A stretch of DNA of 64,000 nt from Bacteroidales bacterium (GCA_016291185.1 JAEFAI010000003.1:1-64000); one strand, 5' to 3'; shown: positions 7,581-16,997, numbered from the stretch's first letter. A program made the numbers and translations. Notes: generated by a model not told the origin, from the sequence alone.

Positions 7581-8653
7581 AATCTGGAGATAAAGTCGTC
7601 AAAGAAGAATTCCGTGTCCACCGGGCCGCTGGAGGCCTCCGGGTGGAACTGAGCGGAGAAGAAGGGCTTGGAGATGTGGCGGATGCCCTCGTTGGTGCCG
7701 TCGTTCATATTGATGAAGTAGGGCTCCCAGCCCTCCGGCAGGCGGCTGTCGTCCACCGCGAAGCCGTGGTTCTGCGAGGTGATGAAGCACTTGTCCGTGC
7801 CCGCCTGGCGCACCGGCTGGTTGTGGGAGCGGTGGCCGTATTTCAATTTATACGTGGAAGCGCCGGCGGCGATGCTGAGCAGCTGATTGCCCATGCAGAT
7901 GCCGCAGACGGGCTTATTTCCCTCCAGGGCCTTGCGGATGTGCTCCACGGTGACGCCGCAAAGCGCCGGGTTGCCCGGGCCGTTCGAGATGAACAGGCCG
8001 TCCCACTCCAACTGGTTGAAGTCGTAATCCCAGGGCACGCGGATCAGCTCCACGCCGCGCTGCACCAGGCAGCGTAGGATCTGGTGCTTGACGCCGCAGT
8101 CCACCAGGACCACCTTCTTGTCGCCCTTGCCGTAGCGGATCACTTCCTTGCAGCTGACAATGGCCACCTGATTGTCCAGGTTCGGATCGGGCACCTGCGC
8201 GACGGGCTCGTTGCCTTCCGGCACGATCTGGCCGAGCATGGCGCCTTCCTCGCGGATGATCTGCGTCAGCGCGCGCGTGTCGATGCCGCAGATGCCGGGA
8301 ATCTTCTGCTCCTGCAGCCATTCGCCCAGACTCTTGACGGCGTCCCAGTGGCTGTACTCCTCGCTGTAGTCGGAGATAATCAGGCCGCGGACGTGGATCT
8401 TCTCAGACTCGAAAGTCTTGCAGATGCCGTCGGCATCCACTTCCATGGGCGGGATGCCATAGTTGCCGATGAGGGGGTAGGTGACGCAGAGGATCTGGCC
8501 GGAATAGGAAGGATCCGTGAGGCTCTCGGGGTAGCCCACCATCGCCGTGGAGAAGACCACTTCTCCGTCGCAGGGGCCGTCGTAGCCGAAGCTCCAGCCT
8601 TCCATTTTCTGTCCGTTCTGCAGGACGAGTGTCGCTTTTTTGCGTGTTGCCAT
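7577..8653 (-). CDS. carA: carbamoyl-phosphate synthase small subunit (glutaminase)
   Basis: 358 residues. The N-terminal CPSase small-chain domain (GWSFGYDGPCDGEVVF, MVGYPESLTDPSY) is followed by a class I glutamine amidotransferase with nucleophile Cys in GICMGNQ and the His-Glu pair in QFHPEAS. It hydrolyses glutamine and channels ammonia to CarB. It starts 6 bases after the argH stop and shares an ATGA overlap with carB. Confidence 0.97.
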   Translation of the reverse strand: MATRKKATLVLQNGQKMEGWSFGYDGPCDGEVVFSTAMVGYPESLTDPSYSGQILCVTYPLIGNYGIPPMEVDADGICKTFESEKIHVRGLIISDYSEEYSHWDAVKSLGEWLQEQKIPGICGIDTRALTQIIREEGAMLGQIVPEGNEPVAQVPDPNLDNQVAIVSCKEVIRYGKGDKKVVLVDCGVKHQILRCLVQRGVELIRVPWDYDFNQLEWDGLFISNGPGNPALCGVTVEHIRKALEGNKPVCGICMGNQLLSIAAGASTYKLKYGHRSHNQPVRQAGTDKCFITSQNHGFAVDDSRLPEGWEPYFINMNDGTNEGIRHISKPFFSAQFHPEASSGPVDTEFFFDDFISRL

Positions 8654-8659
8654 AGTTTT

Positions 8660-9979
8660 TTATTTCCAATTGGATGCCGCATCCATCAGCGCGGCGATCT
8701 TGTCGTTACAAAGGTTGCCCAGGCTGCCCAGGTGGGTGTGGCCGAGGTCGGAGGCCTTGAGCGTGGCCTTGTCGCCGCCGCTGTAGCGGAAGCGGCCCTC
8801 GTTCACCTCAATGCCCACCTGCTTGTACGCTTCGCGGAAAGGCGTGCCGGCGAGCGTGCGCCGGTTCACCTCCTCGACCGTGAAGAGGTAGTCGTAGAGC
8901 TTGTTGTCGAGAATCTTCTCGTTGATCTCGATATGCTGGAGCATGTAGTCCGTCATCTGCAGGCACTCGTGCATCAGCTCCAGGGCGGGGAAGAGGATGT
9001 CCTTGAGGAGCTGGTAGTCGCGGTGGTAGCCGTGCGGCATATTGCTGCAGAGCAGGGCGATTTCGTTCTCGCAGGCGAGGATCCGGTTGCACTTGCCGCG
9101 GAGGATCTCCCACACGTCGGGGTTCTTCTTGTGCGGCATGATGCTGGAGCCCGTGGTCAGCTCGTCCGGGAAGTGGATGAAGCCGAAATTCGGGCACATA
9201 TACATGCAGCAGTCAGCTGCGAATTTATTGAGCGTCAGCGCGATGCCGCCCAGGGCAGAAGCTACGGCGCGCTCGGTGCGGCCGCGCTGCATCTGCGCCG
9301 CGACGCTGTTATAGACCGGGGAGGCGAAGCCCAGCAGGTCGGTCGTCATCTGGCGGTCGAGCGGGAAGGAATTGCCGTAACCGGCGGCGGAGCCGAGCGG
9401 GTTGCGGTTCACTATCTTGTAGGCGCCGCCCAGGCCGTACATATCGTCCACGAGCGCTTCGGCATAGGCGCCGAACCAGAGCCCGAAGGAGGAGGGCATC
9501 GCCACCTGCGCGTGCGTATAGCCCGGCAGGAGCACCTCTTTATGCTGCTCGCTGAGGCGCTGGAGGGTGCGGAAGACAGTGAGCACTTCCTCGCGGACGC
9601 CCTTCAGCTCGTCACGCAGGAAGAGCTTCAGGTCCACGAGCACCTGATCGTTGCGGGAGCGGCCGGAGTGGATTTTTTTGCCCATCTCGCCCAGTTCGCG
9701 GGTGAGCAGCAGCTCCACCTGCGAGTGGATGTCCTCGACGTCCGGCTCCAGCACAAAGTCGCCCTTCTCGATGCGCTCCGCAATGCGGGCGAGGGCAGCG
9801 TCGAGTGCCTTCAGTTCATCGGCGCTCAGCAGGCCGATATGCTCCAGCATCTTGATGTGCGCGCGGGAGCCCTGCACGTCGTAACGGGCCAGGCGCAGGT
9901 CAAGCACGCGGTCGTTACCGACCGTGAAACGATCCACTGCTTCCGTCGCAGAAGTACCTTTATTCCAAAGTGTTGCCAT
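8660..9979 (-). CDS. argH: argininosuccinate lyase
   Basis: 439 residues starting MATLWNKG, a better match to family starts than an ATG 12 bases upstream. It splits argininosuccinate into arginine and fumarate. The fumarase-superfamily signature GSSIMPHKKNPDVWEILRGK is intact, as are SRNDQV and the TAHQ-like GYTHAQ block. The start lies 20 bases inside the end of the argE-type gene, so the two are coupled. Confidence 0.97.
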   Translation of the reverse strand: MATLWNKGTSATEAVDRFTVGNDRVLDLRLARYDVQGSRAHIKMLEHIGLLSADELKALDAALARIAERIEKGDFVLEPDVEDIHSQVELLLTRELGEMGKKIHSGRSRNDQVLVDLKLFLRDELKGVREEVLTVFRTLQRLSEQHKEVLLPGYTHAQVAMPSSFGLWFGAYAEALVDDMYGLGGAYKIVNRNPLGSAAGYGNSFPLDRQMTTDLLGFASPVYNSVAAQMQRGRTERAVASALGGIALTLNKFAADCCMYMCPNFGFIHFPDELTTGSSIMPHKKNPDVWEILRGKCNRILACENEIALLCSNMPHGYHRDYQLLKDILFPALELMHECLQMTDYMLQHIEINEKILDNKLYDYLFTVEEVNRRTLAGTPFREAYKQVGIEVNEGRFRYSGGDKATLKASDLGHTHLGSLGNLCNDKIAALMDAASNWK

Positions 9980-11051
9980 AGAACATCTCAATAAATGCTA
10001 TATACTTATCAATACCCTCGCGGATCTCCTGCGTGCGGATGAATTCGTCCGCCTTGTGGGAGCGGGAGGAGTCGCCGGGGCCCATCTTGATAGCATCCAC
10101 GGGGATGCGCATCCAGTCGGAGGTGGTCGGCGATGAGAAGGTCTCGATGCCCAGCGCTTCGGCGGCACGGAGCAGCGGAGAGCCTTCGCGGGTGGCCGAA
10201 GAGCGATTGGCGAGGTTGCGCGCCTTGAGCGTGCTCTGGCAGCGCGCCTGCAGCTCCTCGACAATCTCTTCGTTGGTGTACTGCTCCGTGGGGCGGATGT
10301 CCACCACGAAGTGGCAGCGGTCGGGGATGACGTTGTGCGCCTGACCGGCCTCGATCTGCGTGACGCTCAGGCGGACGTCGCCCATGCGCGGGGAATGCTT
10401 CGTGAAATGGTGCCCCCGCAGGGTCTGGATGTCGTCCAGGGCGATGTAGAGGGCATTCACGCCCTCACCGCGCGCCGCGTGGCCGCTGACGCCCTGCGCT
10501 TCGCCGTCCAGCACCAGCAGGCCGCGCTCGCTGGTCGCAGCGCGCATCTGCGTAGGCTCGCCCACGATAACCCACTGCGGCCGGGGCCAGCGGCTGTCCG
10601 TTGCGAACAGGCCGTCAGGCGCGAAAATCCAGCGTGTGCCGTCAGGGCCGCTGACCTCCTCCTCGCGGGAGAGGATCAGCATCAGGTTGACGGGGAGCTC
10701 CTGCTCATAAAAATGGCGGAAAGCAGCAATCATAGACACTACACTTCCGCCATCATCATTGGAGCCAAGTCCATAAACAATATCGGGATCGTTCCCCGAA
10801 TCGTACGGGTCGCGGGTGTAGCCATGATTGACGGGAACCGTATCGAGATGGGCATCCAGGGCAATCGTGGGCTTGGACGGGTCGAAACGTCGGTTCAGCG
10901 CCAGCAGGTTGCCTCGGACTTCTTCGCACGGGATTCCGAAACCGGCCAGCGCTTCCCGGACGCAGGCGACCACCGCCGCCTCCTGCCCGGAGAGGGAAGG
11001 GATGCGGACCATTTGCCGCAGCAGGTTGATGGAATCTTCGTACAAACTCAT
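9960..11051 (-). CDS. M20-family N-acyl-citrulline/ornithine deacylase (ArgE type)
   Basis: 363 residues of the M20 metallopeptidase family. Metal-binding motifs are visible: DAHLDTVP with the His-Asp pair, the catalytic Glu pair in SREEEVSGPDG, and a later His in GPGDSSRSHKADE. A lid/dimerisation domain sits in the middle. In Bacteroidota with a succinyl-type ArgF this enzyme removes the acyl group from N-acyl-citrulline to give citrulline for ArgG. Whether the acyl group is acetyl or succinyl cannot be read directly. Overlaps argB by ATGA. Confidence 0.85.
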   Translation of the reverse strand: MSLYEDSINLLRQMVRIPSLSGQEAAVVACVREALAGFGIPCEEVRGNLLALNRRFDPSKPTIALDAHLDTVPVNHGYTRDPYDSGNDPDIVYGLGSNDDGGSVVSMIAAFRHFYEQELPVNLMLILSREEEVSGPDGTRWIFAPDGLFATDSRWPRPQWVIVGEPTQMRAATSERGLLVLDGEAQGVSGHAARGEGVNALYIALDDIQTLRGHHFTKHSPRMGDVRLSVTQIEAGQAHNVIPDRCHFVVDIRPTEQYTNEEIVEELQARCQSTLKARNLANRSSATREGSPLLRAAEALGIETFSSPTTSDWMRIPVDAIKMGPGDSSRSHKADEFIRTQEIREGIDKYIAFIEMFYGNTLE

Positions 11052-11827
11052 ATCTTCAATTCTGTGCCGCCCGGTTCCAGCAGATGGGCGGCGTTCCGGA
11101 TGACGACCCCGCAGGCACCTTCCCGCAGGGCTGCAAAGGAGTTTTCCAGCTTGGGAATCATCCCCTCTGCGACGCGTCCTTCCGCCTTGAGGCGCTCGAA
11201 TCCGGCCGGATCGAGGGAGGGGATGACACTGTCGTCGTCATTCCGGTCACAAAGTACGCCATTTTTCTCGAAACAATAAAATAATTTTGCCCCCAAAGCG
11301 ACAGAAATTGCAGCCGCCATGGTATCGGCGTTCGTGTTGAGCAGCTGGCCGGCGCCGTCGTGGTTGATGGCGCTGAACACCGGCACCAGGCCGGCATCCA
11401 GAAGCTGCTTAATAAAAGGAACGTTGACGGAGGCCGCTGTGACGTCGCCCACGAAGCCGAAATCCACGACGGTGACGCCGTCGGAGAGGGTTTTCGGGGC
11501 GCGTTTGCGCGCGGTGACCACGCTGCCGTCGCAGCCCGACAAGCCGATGGCGTTGCAGCCGTGCGCCTGCAGGCGGGCGACGATGTCCTTGTTGCACCAG
11601 CCGGCATAGACCATCGTCACGACCTCGAGCGTGGCCGCGTCCGTGACGCGACGCCCTTCGATCTTGACGGGTTCCTGCCCCAGGGCTTTCTGCACCTGGG
11701 TGGCGCGCACGCCGCCGCCGTGGACGATGACTTTCGGACCCGGCAGGGCCGCAAATTCCGCGCAGAAGCGCTCGAGCGCCTGCGGGTCGTCCACCACGTT
11801 GCCACCGATCTTATAGAGACTGATCAT
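11048..11827 (-). CDS. argB: N-acylglutamate kinase
   Basis: 259 residues of the amino acid kinase family with the nucleotide/substrate loops YKIGGNVVDD and VIHGGGVRATQVQKALG, and a C-terminal NTNADTMAAAISVALGA block. It phosphorylates the acylated glutamate in the second step of arginine synthesis. The short length, without an N-terminal extension, suggests an enzyme not of the hexameric arginine-inhibited type. ATGA overlaps on both sides place it mid-operon. Confidence 0.93.
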   Translation of the reverse strand: MISLYKIGGNVVDDPQALERFCAEFAALPGPKVIVHGGGVRATQVQKALGQEPVKIEGRRVTDAATLEVVTMVYAGWCNKDIVARLQAHGCNAIGLSGCDGSVVTARKRAPKTLSDGVTVVDFGFVGDVTAASVNVPFIKQLLDAGLVPVFSAINHDGAGQLLNTNADTMAAAISVALGAKLFYCFEKNGVLCDRNDDDSVIPSLDPAGFERLKAEGRVAEGMIPKLENSFAALREGACGVVIRNAAHLLEPGGTELKI

Positions 11828-12786
11828 AAGCTTTCCAGCATTCGTTTCATCACCACCTGCGCGGAGACGGCACGGTTGGCCGCTTCCGGGATGACCAGGC
11901 TCGTGGGAGCGTCAATCACCTCGTCGGAGACGATCATATTGCGCCGCACGGGCAGGCAGTGCATGAAGTAAGCGTTATTGGTCACGGCCATGTGCTTCGC
12001 GTCCACCGTCCAGCCCATGTCCTTGCTCAGGATCTGTCCGTACTGGGCGGGATCGGTCACGCCCGGGCAGCTCCAGTTCTTGGCATAGACGAAGTCGGCG
12101 CCTTCCAGGGCCTTCATCTGGTCGTATTCGACGGGCGCGTTGCCGGCGAAGGCCGGATCGAGCTCGTAGCCGTGCGGGTGCGTAATCACGAAGTCTACGT
12201 CTGCCGCGTTCATCCATTCCGCGAAGGAATTCGGCACGGCCTGGGGCAGGGCACGCGGGTGCGGAGCCCAGGTCAGCACCACCTTGGGGCGCTTCTTCTT
12301 GCGGTACTCCTCGATGGTGATCAAGTCCGCAAAGGCCTGGCAGGGGTGTACCGTGGCGGATTCGAGGCTGATGACGGGCTTGCCGCCATACTCCACGAAC
12401 TGCTTCAGGACGGTCTCGCTGTAGTCGAAATCCCGGTCCTGCAGGCCCGCAAAGGAGCGGATGCCGATGATGTCGCAGTAGGAGGTCATCACGGGGATGG
12501 CCTCACGCAGGTGCTCGGACTTGTCGCCGTCCATCACCACGCCCATCTCGGTCTCCAGCTTCCAGCTGTCCTGACCGATGTTGAGCACGATGGGGCTCAT
12601 GCCGAGGTTGAGCGCTGCCTTCTGGCTGCTCAGGCGCGTGCGGAGGCTGCTGTTGAAGAAGACCAGCATGATGGTCTTGTTCTCGCCCAGGTGCTTCCAG
12701 GCAAAGGGATTGGCCTTTACCTGCTTCGCTTCCTCGAGCGCAGCGCCGAGGTCGCCGATATCGCTGACGTGAAAGAATGATTTCAT
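11824..12786 (-). CDS. argF': N-succinyl/acetyl-ornithine carbamoyltransferase (ArgF')
   Basis: 320 residues from ATG 12786, which overlaps the argD stop by one base (TAATG). It closely resembles the Bacteroides fragilis SOTCase rather than classic OTC: FFNSSLRTRLS carbamoyl-phosphate loop, HPCQAFADL, a proline-rich WAPHPRALPQAVPNS loop and HCLPVRR. In the published B. fragilis/Xanthomonas work one position (Pro90 in SOTCase, Glu92 in AOTCase) sets specificity. By my count the matching residue here is Ser90 (GDKSEHL), which lacks the Glu of acetyl-ornithine enzymes and so leans towards succinyl-ornithine. It makes N-acyl-citrulline. Confidence 0.93.
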   Translation of the reverse strand: MKSFFHVSDIGDLGAALEEAKQVKANPFAWKHLGENKTIMLVFFNSSLRTRLSSQKAALNLGMSPIVLNIGQDSWKLETEMGVVMDGDKSEHLREAIPVMTSYCDIIGIRSFAGLQDRDFDYSETVLKQFVEYGGKPVISLESATVHPCQAFADLITIEEYRKKKRPKVVLTWAPHPRALPQAVPNSFAEWMNAADVDFVITHPHGYELDPAFAGNAPVEYDQMKALEGADFVYAKNWSCPGVTDPAQYGQILSKDMGWTVDAKHMAVTNNAYFMHCLPVRRNMIVSDEVIDAPTSLVIPEAANRAVSAQVVMKRMLESL

Positions 12787-13910
12787 TATGCGAGGACTTC
12801 TTGGAATGCGGAGAGGAACCGGTCCGCCTCGGCCTTCGTCAGGCACAGCGGGGCGAGGAGCCGGATCATATTCTGCCCGGCCACGCCGGTGAAGATGTGC
12901 TTGTCGTAGAGGAGTTTCTGGCGCAGGGAAGCGACGTTCTCGTGGAACTCGATGCCGAGCATCAGGCCCTTGCCGCGCACGTCCTTGATGCGGCCGTTAT
13001 CCGGGAGCGACTCCTTGATATACTCGCCGACGGCGAGGGCGTTTGCCATCAGGCCTTCTTTCTCAATGATATCGAGCACGGCGAGCGCGCCCGCGCAGGC
13101 GAGGTAATTGCCGCCGAAGGTCGTGCCGAGCATGCCCTTGCGTGCCACGAAGCGCGGGGAGATGAGGATGCCGCCGCAGGGGAAGCCGTTGGCGATGCCC
13201 TTGCCCATGGTGATGATGTCGGGCTTGATGCCGGCCCACTGGTGAGCGAAGAACTTACCCGTGCGTCCGTAGCCGCTCTGCACCTCATCGAGGATGAGTG
13301 CGGCGCCGTACTGGTCGCACATGCGACGCAGCGCCTGCATGAAGCCGATGGTCGGCAGGTTGATGCCGCCGCAGCCCTGGATGCCCTCGATGATGACCGC
13401 GGCCACGCCGCCCTTCTGCAGTTCGTCCTGCACGGCCTCGCCGTCATTCAGATCGACGAAGGTCACGCGGTGATGGGCGTTGAAAGGGGAGACGATGGCG
13501 GGGTTGTCCGTCAGCGCCACGGCGCCGGACGTGCGGCCATGGAAACTCTTGCGGAAGGCAATAATGCGGTCCTTGCCGGTGGCAAAGGACGCCAGCTTGG
13601 CGGCATTCTCGTTCGACTCCGCGCCGCTGTTGTCCAGGAAGAGGCTGTAATCCTCATAGCCGCTGACTTCGCCGATACGGCGCGCCAGTTCTTCCTGCAG
13701 CGGGTTGCGCACGCTGTTGGAGTAGAAGCCTATTTTATTTAACTGCTCCGTCAAGGCAGCCACATAGTGAGGATGGCTGTGGCCGACGGAAATCACGGCG
13801 TGACCGCCGTAGAGGTCGAGGTATTCCTGACCCTTGTCGTCCCAGACGGTGCAGCCTTTCGCCTTCACCGGCGTGACGTCGAACAGGGAATATACATCGA
13901 AGAGTTCCAT
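12786..13910 (-). CDS. argD: N-acylornithine aminotransferase
   Basis: 374 residues, PLP fold type I, class III aminotransferase. Visible are LDNSGAESNENAAKLA, LILDEVQSGYGRTG and the PLP lysine in TMGKGIANGFPCGG. It converts N-acylglutamate semialdehyde to N-acylornithine using glutamate. It starts 6 bases after argC and shares one base with argF'. Confidence 0.94.
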   Translation of the reverse strand: MELFDVYSLFDVTPVKAKGCTVWDDKGQEYLDLYGGHAVISVGHSHPHYVAALTEQLNKIGFYSNSVRNPLQEELARRIGEVSGYEDYSLFLDNSGAESNENAAKLASFATGKDRIIAFRKSFHGRTSGAVALTDNPAIVSPFNAHHRVTFVDLNDGEAVQDELQKGGVAAVIIEGIQGCGGINLPTIGFMQALRRMCDQYGAALILDEVQSGYGRTGKFFAHQWAGIKPDIITMGKGIANGFPCGGILISPRFVARKGMLGTTFGGNYLACAGALAVLDIIEKEGLMANALAVGEYIKESLPDNGRIKDVRGKGLMLGIEFHENVASLRQKLLYDKHIFTGVAGQNMIRLLAPLCLTKAEADRFLSAFQEVLA

Positions 13911-13916
13911 ATCTTC

Positions 13917-14906
13917 CTAAAATGCTGAAGCCTTCAGCTTGAGGCCCGTAGTCTCGGGAATGCCAAAAATCAAATTCATGTTCTGGACCGCCTGGCCGGA
14001 CGCACCCTTGAGCAGGTTGTCGATCACGGACGAGACGACCAGCGTGCCGTCGTGCACCTCCGGAGCCACGATGGCCTTGTTGGTGTTGACCACCTGCTTG
14101 AGGTCCACCGGACGGTCGGAGACAAAGGTAAACGCCGCGTCGGCGTAGTATTTCTGATAGAGCGCGAGCGCTTCTTCGCCGCTCAGCGGGGTGTCCACCG
14201 TGACGGAGGCGAAGATGCCGCGGGCGAAGTCGCCCCGCATCGGGACGAACTGGATCGGGATTCGCCGATCGGGGTCGGTCAGTGACGGACAGGAGGGGCC
14301 GGCGACCAGGGAAAGGTTGCGGCAGATCTCCTTGAGGTGCTGATGCTCGAAGACCTTGTAGGTCGAGAGGTTGTCGGTCCGCCAGCTGAAGTGGGTCGTG
14401 GCGGCGGGCTTGACGCCCGCGCCCGTGGAGCCGGTGATGGCCGTCACGTGGACCGTGTTCTGCAGCAGGCCGGCGTGCGCAAGCGGCAGCAAGGCCAGCT
14501 GGATAGCGGTGGCAAAGCAACCCGGGTTGGCGATCTTGCGCGCAGCGCGGATCTTGTCGCGCTGCCACTCCGGCAGGCCATAGACATAGCCTTCGGACTC
14601 GTCGCGGTAGTCCTGCGCCAGGTCCACGACCTTCAGGCGCTCCGGGCAGGCGTTCTGCTCCCAGAACTCGCGGCTCTTGCCGTGGGCGGAACAGAGGAAG
14701 AGCACATCCACGGCGTCCAGATCGTAGCTGTCGCTGAACGTCAGGTCCGTATCGCCGAACAGGCCGCCGTGCACGTCGTAGAGATGATTGCCGGCGTTGC
14801 TGGTCGAGTGCACGAAGACGATCTCCACTTCCGGATGATTCACCAGGATGCGGAGGAGTTCGCCCGCCGTGTAGCCGGCGCCGCCGATGATGCCGACCTT
14901 AATCAT
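13917..14906 (-). CDS. argC: N-acyl-gamma-glutamyl-phosphate reductase
   Basis: 329 residues. NAD(P)-binding start VGIIGGAGYTAGELLRIL, catalytic Cys in NPGCFATAIQLALLPL, and the GSTGAGVKP loop are all present. It reduces the acyl phosphate made by ArgB to the semialdehyde. Its ATG lies 8 bases inside the argG end. Confidence 0.96.
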   Translation of the reverse strand: MIKVGIIGGAGYTAGELLRILVNHPEVEIVFVHSTSNAGNHLYDVHGGLFGDTDLTFSDSYDLDAVDVLFLCSAHGKSREFWEQNACPERLKVVDLAQDYRDESEGYVYGLPEWQRDKIRAARKIANPGCFATAIQLALLPLAHAGLLQNTVHVTAITGSTGAGVKPAATTHFSWRTDNLSTYKVFEHQHLKEICRNLSLVAGPSCPSLTDPDRRIPIQFVPMRGDFARGIFASVTVDTPLSGEEALALYQKYYADAAFTFVSDRPVDLKQVVNTNKAIVAPEVHDGTLVVSSVIDNLLKGASGQAVQNMNLIFGIPETTGLKLKASAF

Positions 14907-16113
14907 TGCCCTTGAATTCGTCCTTGTGGTTGCCGTAATAGACGCGCAGCGGCGTGGACGTGACCTTGATGAAGCCCTTGGCCTCTTCGGCCGTCCAGCC
15001 CTTCTGGGTCTCGCCGTACTCGCCGAGCTTGCTCTTGACGAGGTCGTCGGGGGAGTCCACGCCCACGGTGGAGAAGCCGTAGGGGCGCAGCTCGAGTGTC
15101 ACGGTGCCGTTCACGTTGCGCTGGCTGCTCTCGAGCATGGCCTCGATGTCCCGCATCACGGGCTCGAGGTACTGGCTCTCGTGCAGGAACATGCCGTACC
15201 AGTTGGCTACCTGGTCCTTCCAGTACTGCTGCCACTTGGACAGGGTGAATTTCTCGAGGAACTTGTGCGCGCCGATGATCAGCATCGGGGCAGCGGCTTC
15301 GAAGCCCACGCGGCCCTTGATGCCGATGATGGTGTCGCCGACGTGCATGTCGCGGCCGATGCCGTAGGGGGCACCCACGGCCTCGACGGCCTGGATGGCG
15401 GCGATCTTGTCGCTGTATTCCTTGCCGTTCACGCTCTTCAGCTCACCCTTCTCGAAGCCGAGGCTCAGGATCTCGGTGCCGGTCTTGCTGACCTGCTTGA
15501 GGTAGGCGCTCTCGGGCAGGCCCTGCTTGGAGTCGAGGATCTCGCCACCGCAGATGGACGTGCCCCAGATACCCACGTTGTAGGAGTATTTGAGCTTGGT
15601 GAAATCGGCGTTGAAGCCGTGAGCGTTCAGATAATCGACCTCCTCCTTGCGGGAGAGGTTGCCGTCGCGGGTGAGGGTGATGATCTCCATGTTCGGGCAC
15701 ATCACCAGGAAGGTCATGTCGAAGCGGACCTGGTCGTTGCCGGCACCGGTGGAGCCGTGTGCGATGGCGTCCGCGCCGATCTCATTGGCGTAGCGCGCGA
15801 TGGCCATGCCCTGGAAGATACGCTCGGAGGAGACGGAGATCGGGTAGGTGCCGTTGCGGAGCACGTTGCCATAGACCATGTATTTGAGGCTCTTGGCGTA
15901 GTATTCCTGCGTGACGTCGAGGGTCACGTACTTGGTGGCGCCCAGCTTGTAGGCGTTCTCTTCGTTGGTCTTCAGCTGCTCGGCGCTGAATCCGCCCGTG
16001 TTGGCGCAGGCGGCGTGCACCTCGTAACCTTTCTCTTTGGCCAGGTACATCACCGTGTAGGAGGTGTCCAGACCTCCGCTGAAGGCGACGACGACTTTTT
16101 TCTTCTTTTCCAT
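14899..16113 (-). CDS. argG: argininosuccinate synthase
   Basis: 404 residues. The PP-loop (VVAFSGGLDTSYTVMYLAKE) and GSTGAGNDQVRF block are intact. It joins citrulline and aspartate with ATP. It is the second gene of the operon, 27 bases after the GNAT gene. Confidence 0.97.
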   Translation of the reverse strand: MEKKKKVVVAFSGGLDTSYTVMYLAKEKGYEVHAACANTGGFSAEQLKTNEENAYKLGATKYVTLDVTQEYYAKSLKYMVYGNVLRNGTYPISVSSERIFQGMAIARYANEIGADAIAHGSTGAGNDQVRFDMTFLVMCPNMEIITLTRDGNLSRKEEVDYLNAHGFNADFTKLKYSYNVGIWGTSICGGEILDSKQGLPESAYLKQVSKTGTEILSLGFEKGELKSVNGKEYSDKIAAIQAVEAVGAPYGIGRDMHVGDTIIGIKGRVGFEAAAPMLIIGAHKFLEKFTLSKWQQYWKDQVANWYGMFLHESQYLEPVMRDIEAMLESSQRNVNGTVTLELRPYGFSTVGVDSPDDLVKSKLGEYGETQKGWTAEEAKGFIKVTSTPLRVYYGNHKDEFKGND

Positions 16114-16140
16114 ATCTGTTTCTTTTTTGTTCTGTTGAAA

Positions 16141-16701
16141 CTATTCGCCCGGGTGATGAATCTCCAGGTGCTCCTGCGGGTCGTAAAGCAGGCCCGTGCA
16201 GATGCACATCTTGTAATCGTGGCTCTCCAGGATGTCGAAGTGGCGGCAGCCCTCGCAGCCCTTCCAGAACTCCGGATCGTCCGTGAGCTCGGTGTAGGGG
16301 ACCGGGCGGAAGCCGAACTCGTAGTTCATCTTCATCACGGCTGCGCCGGTGGTGATGGAGAAGATCTTGGCGTCGGGGAAGAGCTTCCGGGACAGGATGA
16401 AGGTCTGCTCCTTGATCCGCTTGGCGATACCCATGCCGCGGAACTTGTGGGCAACGATCAGACCGGAGTTGGCGACAAAGCTCTTGCCGCCCCAGGACTC
16501 AATGTAGGAGAAGCCGGCGAACTCGCCCTCGTCGGAGACGGCGATCACGGCCTTTCCGGCCCGGATTTTTTCGTTGATGTACTCCGGCGTACGCTTGGCG
16601 ATACCGGTCTTGCGCTCCAGGGAGGAGATGTAGATCTCCTGACAAATTTCTTCCGCAAAGCGGGTGTGGCTTTCGTCAGCCACCATGACATTGATGCTCA
16701 T
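16141..16701 (-). CDS. GNAT-family acyltransferase, candidate N-acylglutamate synthase
   Basis: 186 residues. GNAT core with an acyl-CoA loop in VAHKFRGMGIAKRIKEQ and a C-terminal tail rich in Cys/His (CEGCRHFD, MCICTG). It is first in the arginine operon, and no argA or argJ is visible elsewhere in the window, so the obvious job is acylation of glutamate with acetyl- or succinyl-CoA. Bacteroidales genomes commonly carry this gene ahead of argG. The exact acyl donor is inferred from ArgF' only. Start is ATG 16701. Confidence 0.75.
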   Translation of the reverse strand: MSINVMVADESHTRFAEEICQEIYISSLERKTGIAKRTPEYINEKIRAGKAVIAVSDEGEFAGFSYIESWGGKSFVANSGLIVAHKFRGMGIAKRIKEQTFILSRKLFPDAKIFSITTGAAVMKMNYEFGFRPVPYTELTDDPEFWKGCEGCRHFDILESHDYKMCICTGLLYDPQEHLEIHHPGE

Positions 16702-16997
16702 TTCTATACAATAGGGCCCCTAATGGCAAGACAAACCGAGATTGTCAATTGCAATTATTGGGCGAAAATTCATATTGGGGAATAAATGTTGAATTTCCGA
16801 GGATGTGGGAGGGTTCTACGCCTCCTATCTTCGGTCTCGTCTGGAGCTTTGGTAATACACAAAACGCATAACGCAGCAAAGATAAATAAAATTTTTTAAA
16901 TATCCAATGCTTGTCTGCAGGTGCCGCACGTAAATCAGTTACCGGACGCAGGGAGAGGCTCCTTACGTCCGGTAACAAATAGAAAGCGTAATACGGT
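16702..16997 (-). promoter_or_regulatory. promoter and long leader of the arginine operon
   Basis: On the minus strand a TATCTTTG -7 box lies at 16877-16884, with a TTG about 20 bases further upstream, a good Bacteroidota promoter. This leaves a leader of roughly 165 bases before the first ATG. The leader contains a short symmetrical stretch (TTGCAATTGACAA) but no T-box or known riboswitch I can recognise, and no convincing leader peptide. An operator or attenuator responding to arginine is possible, not shown. Confidence 0.5.

Noticed and set aside
5622..7652. 676-residue open frame on the plus strand opposite carB, and similar long frames at 4530-5618, 8084-9994 and 14887-16785
   Set aside because: They are exact antisense shadows of carB, carA, argH and argG, caused by G+C-rich codons; composition is His/Val/Leu/Asp-rich with no domain.
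16702..16870. T-box or amino-acid riboswitch in the arginine operon leader
   Set aside because: No T-box sequence, terminator/antiterminator pair or leader peptide with Arg codons could be recognised.
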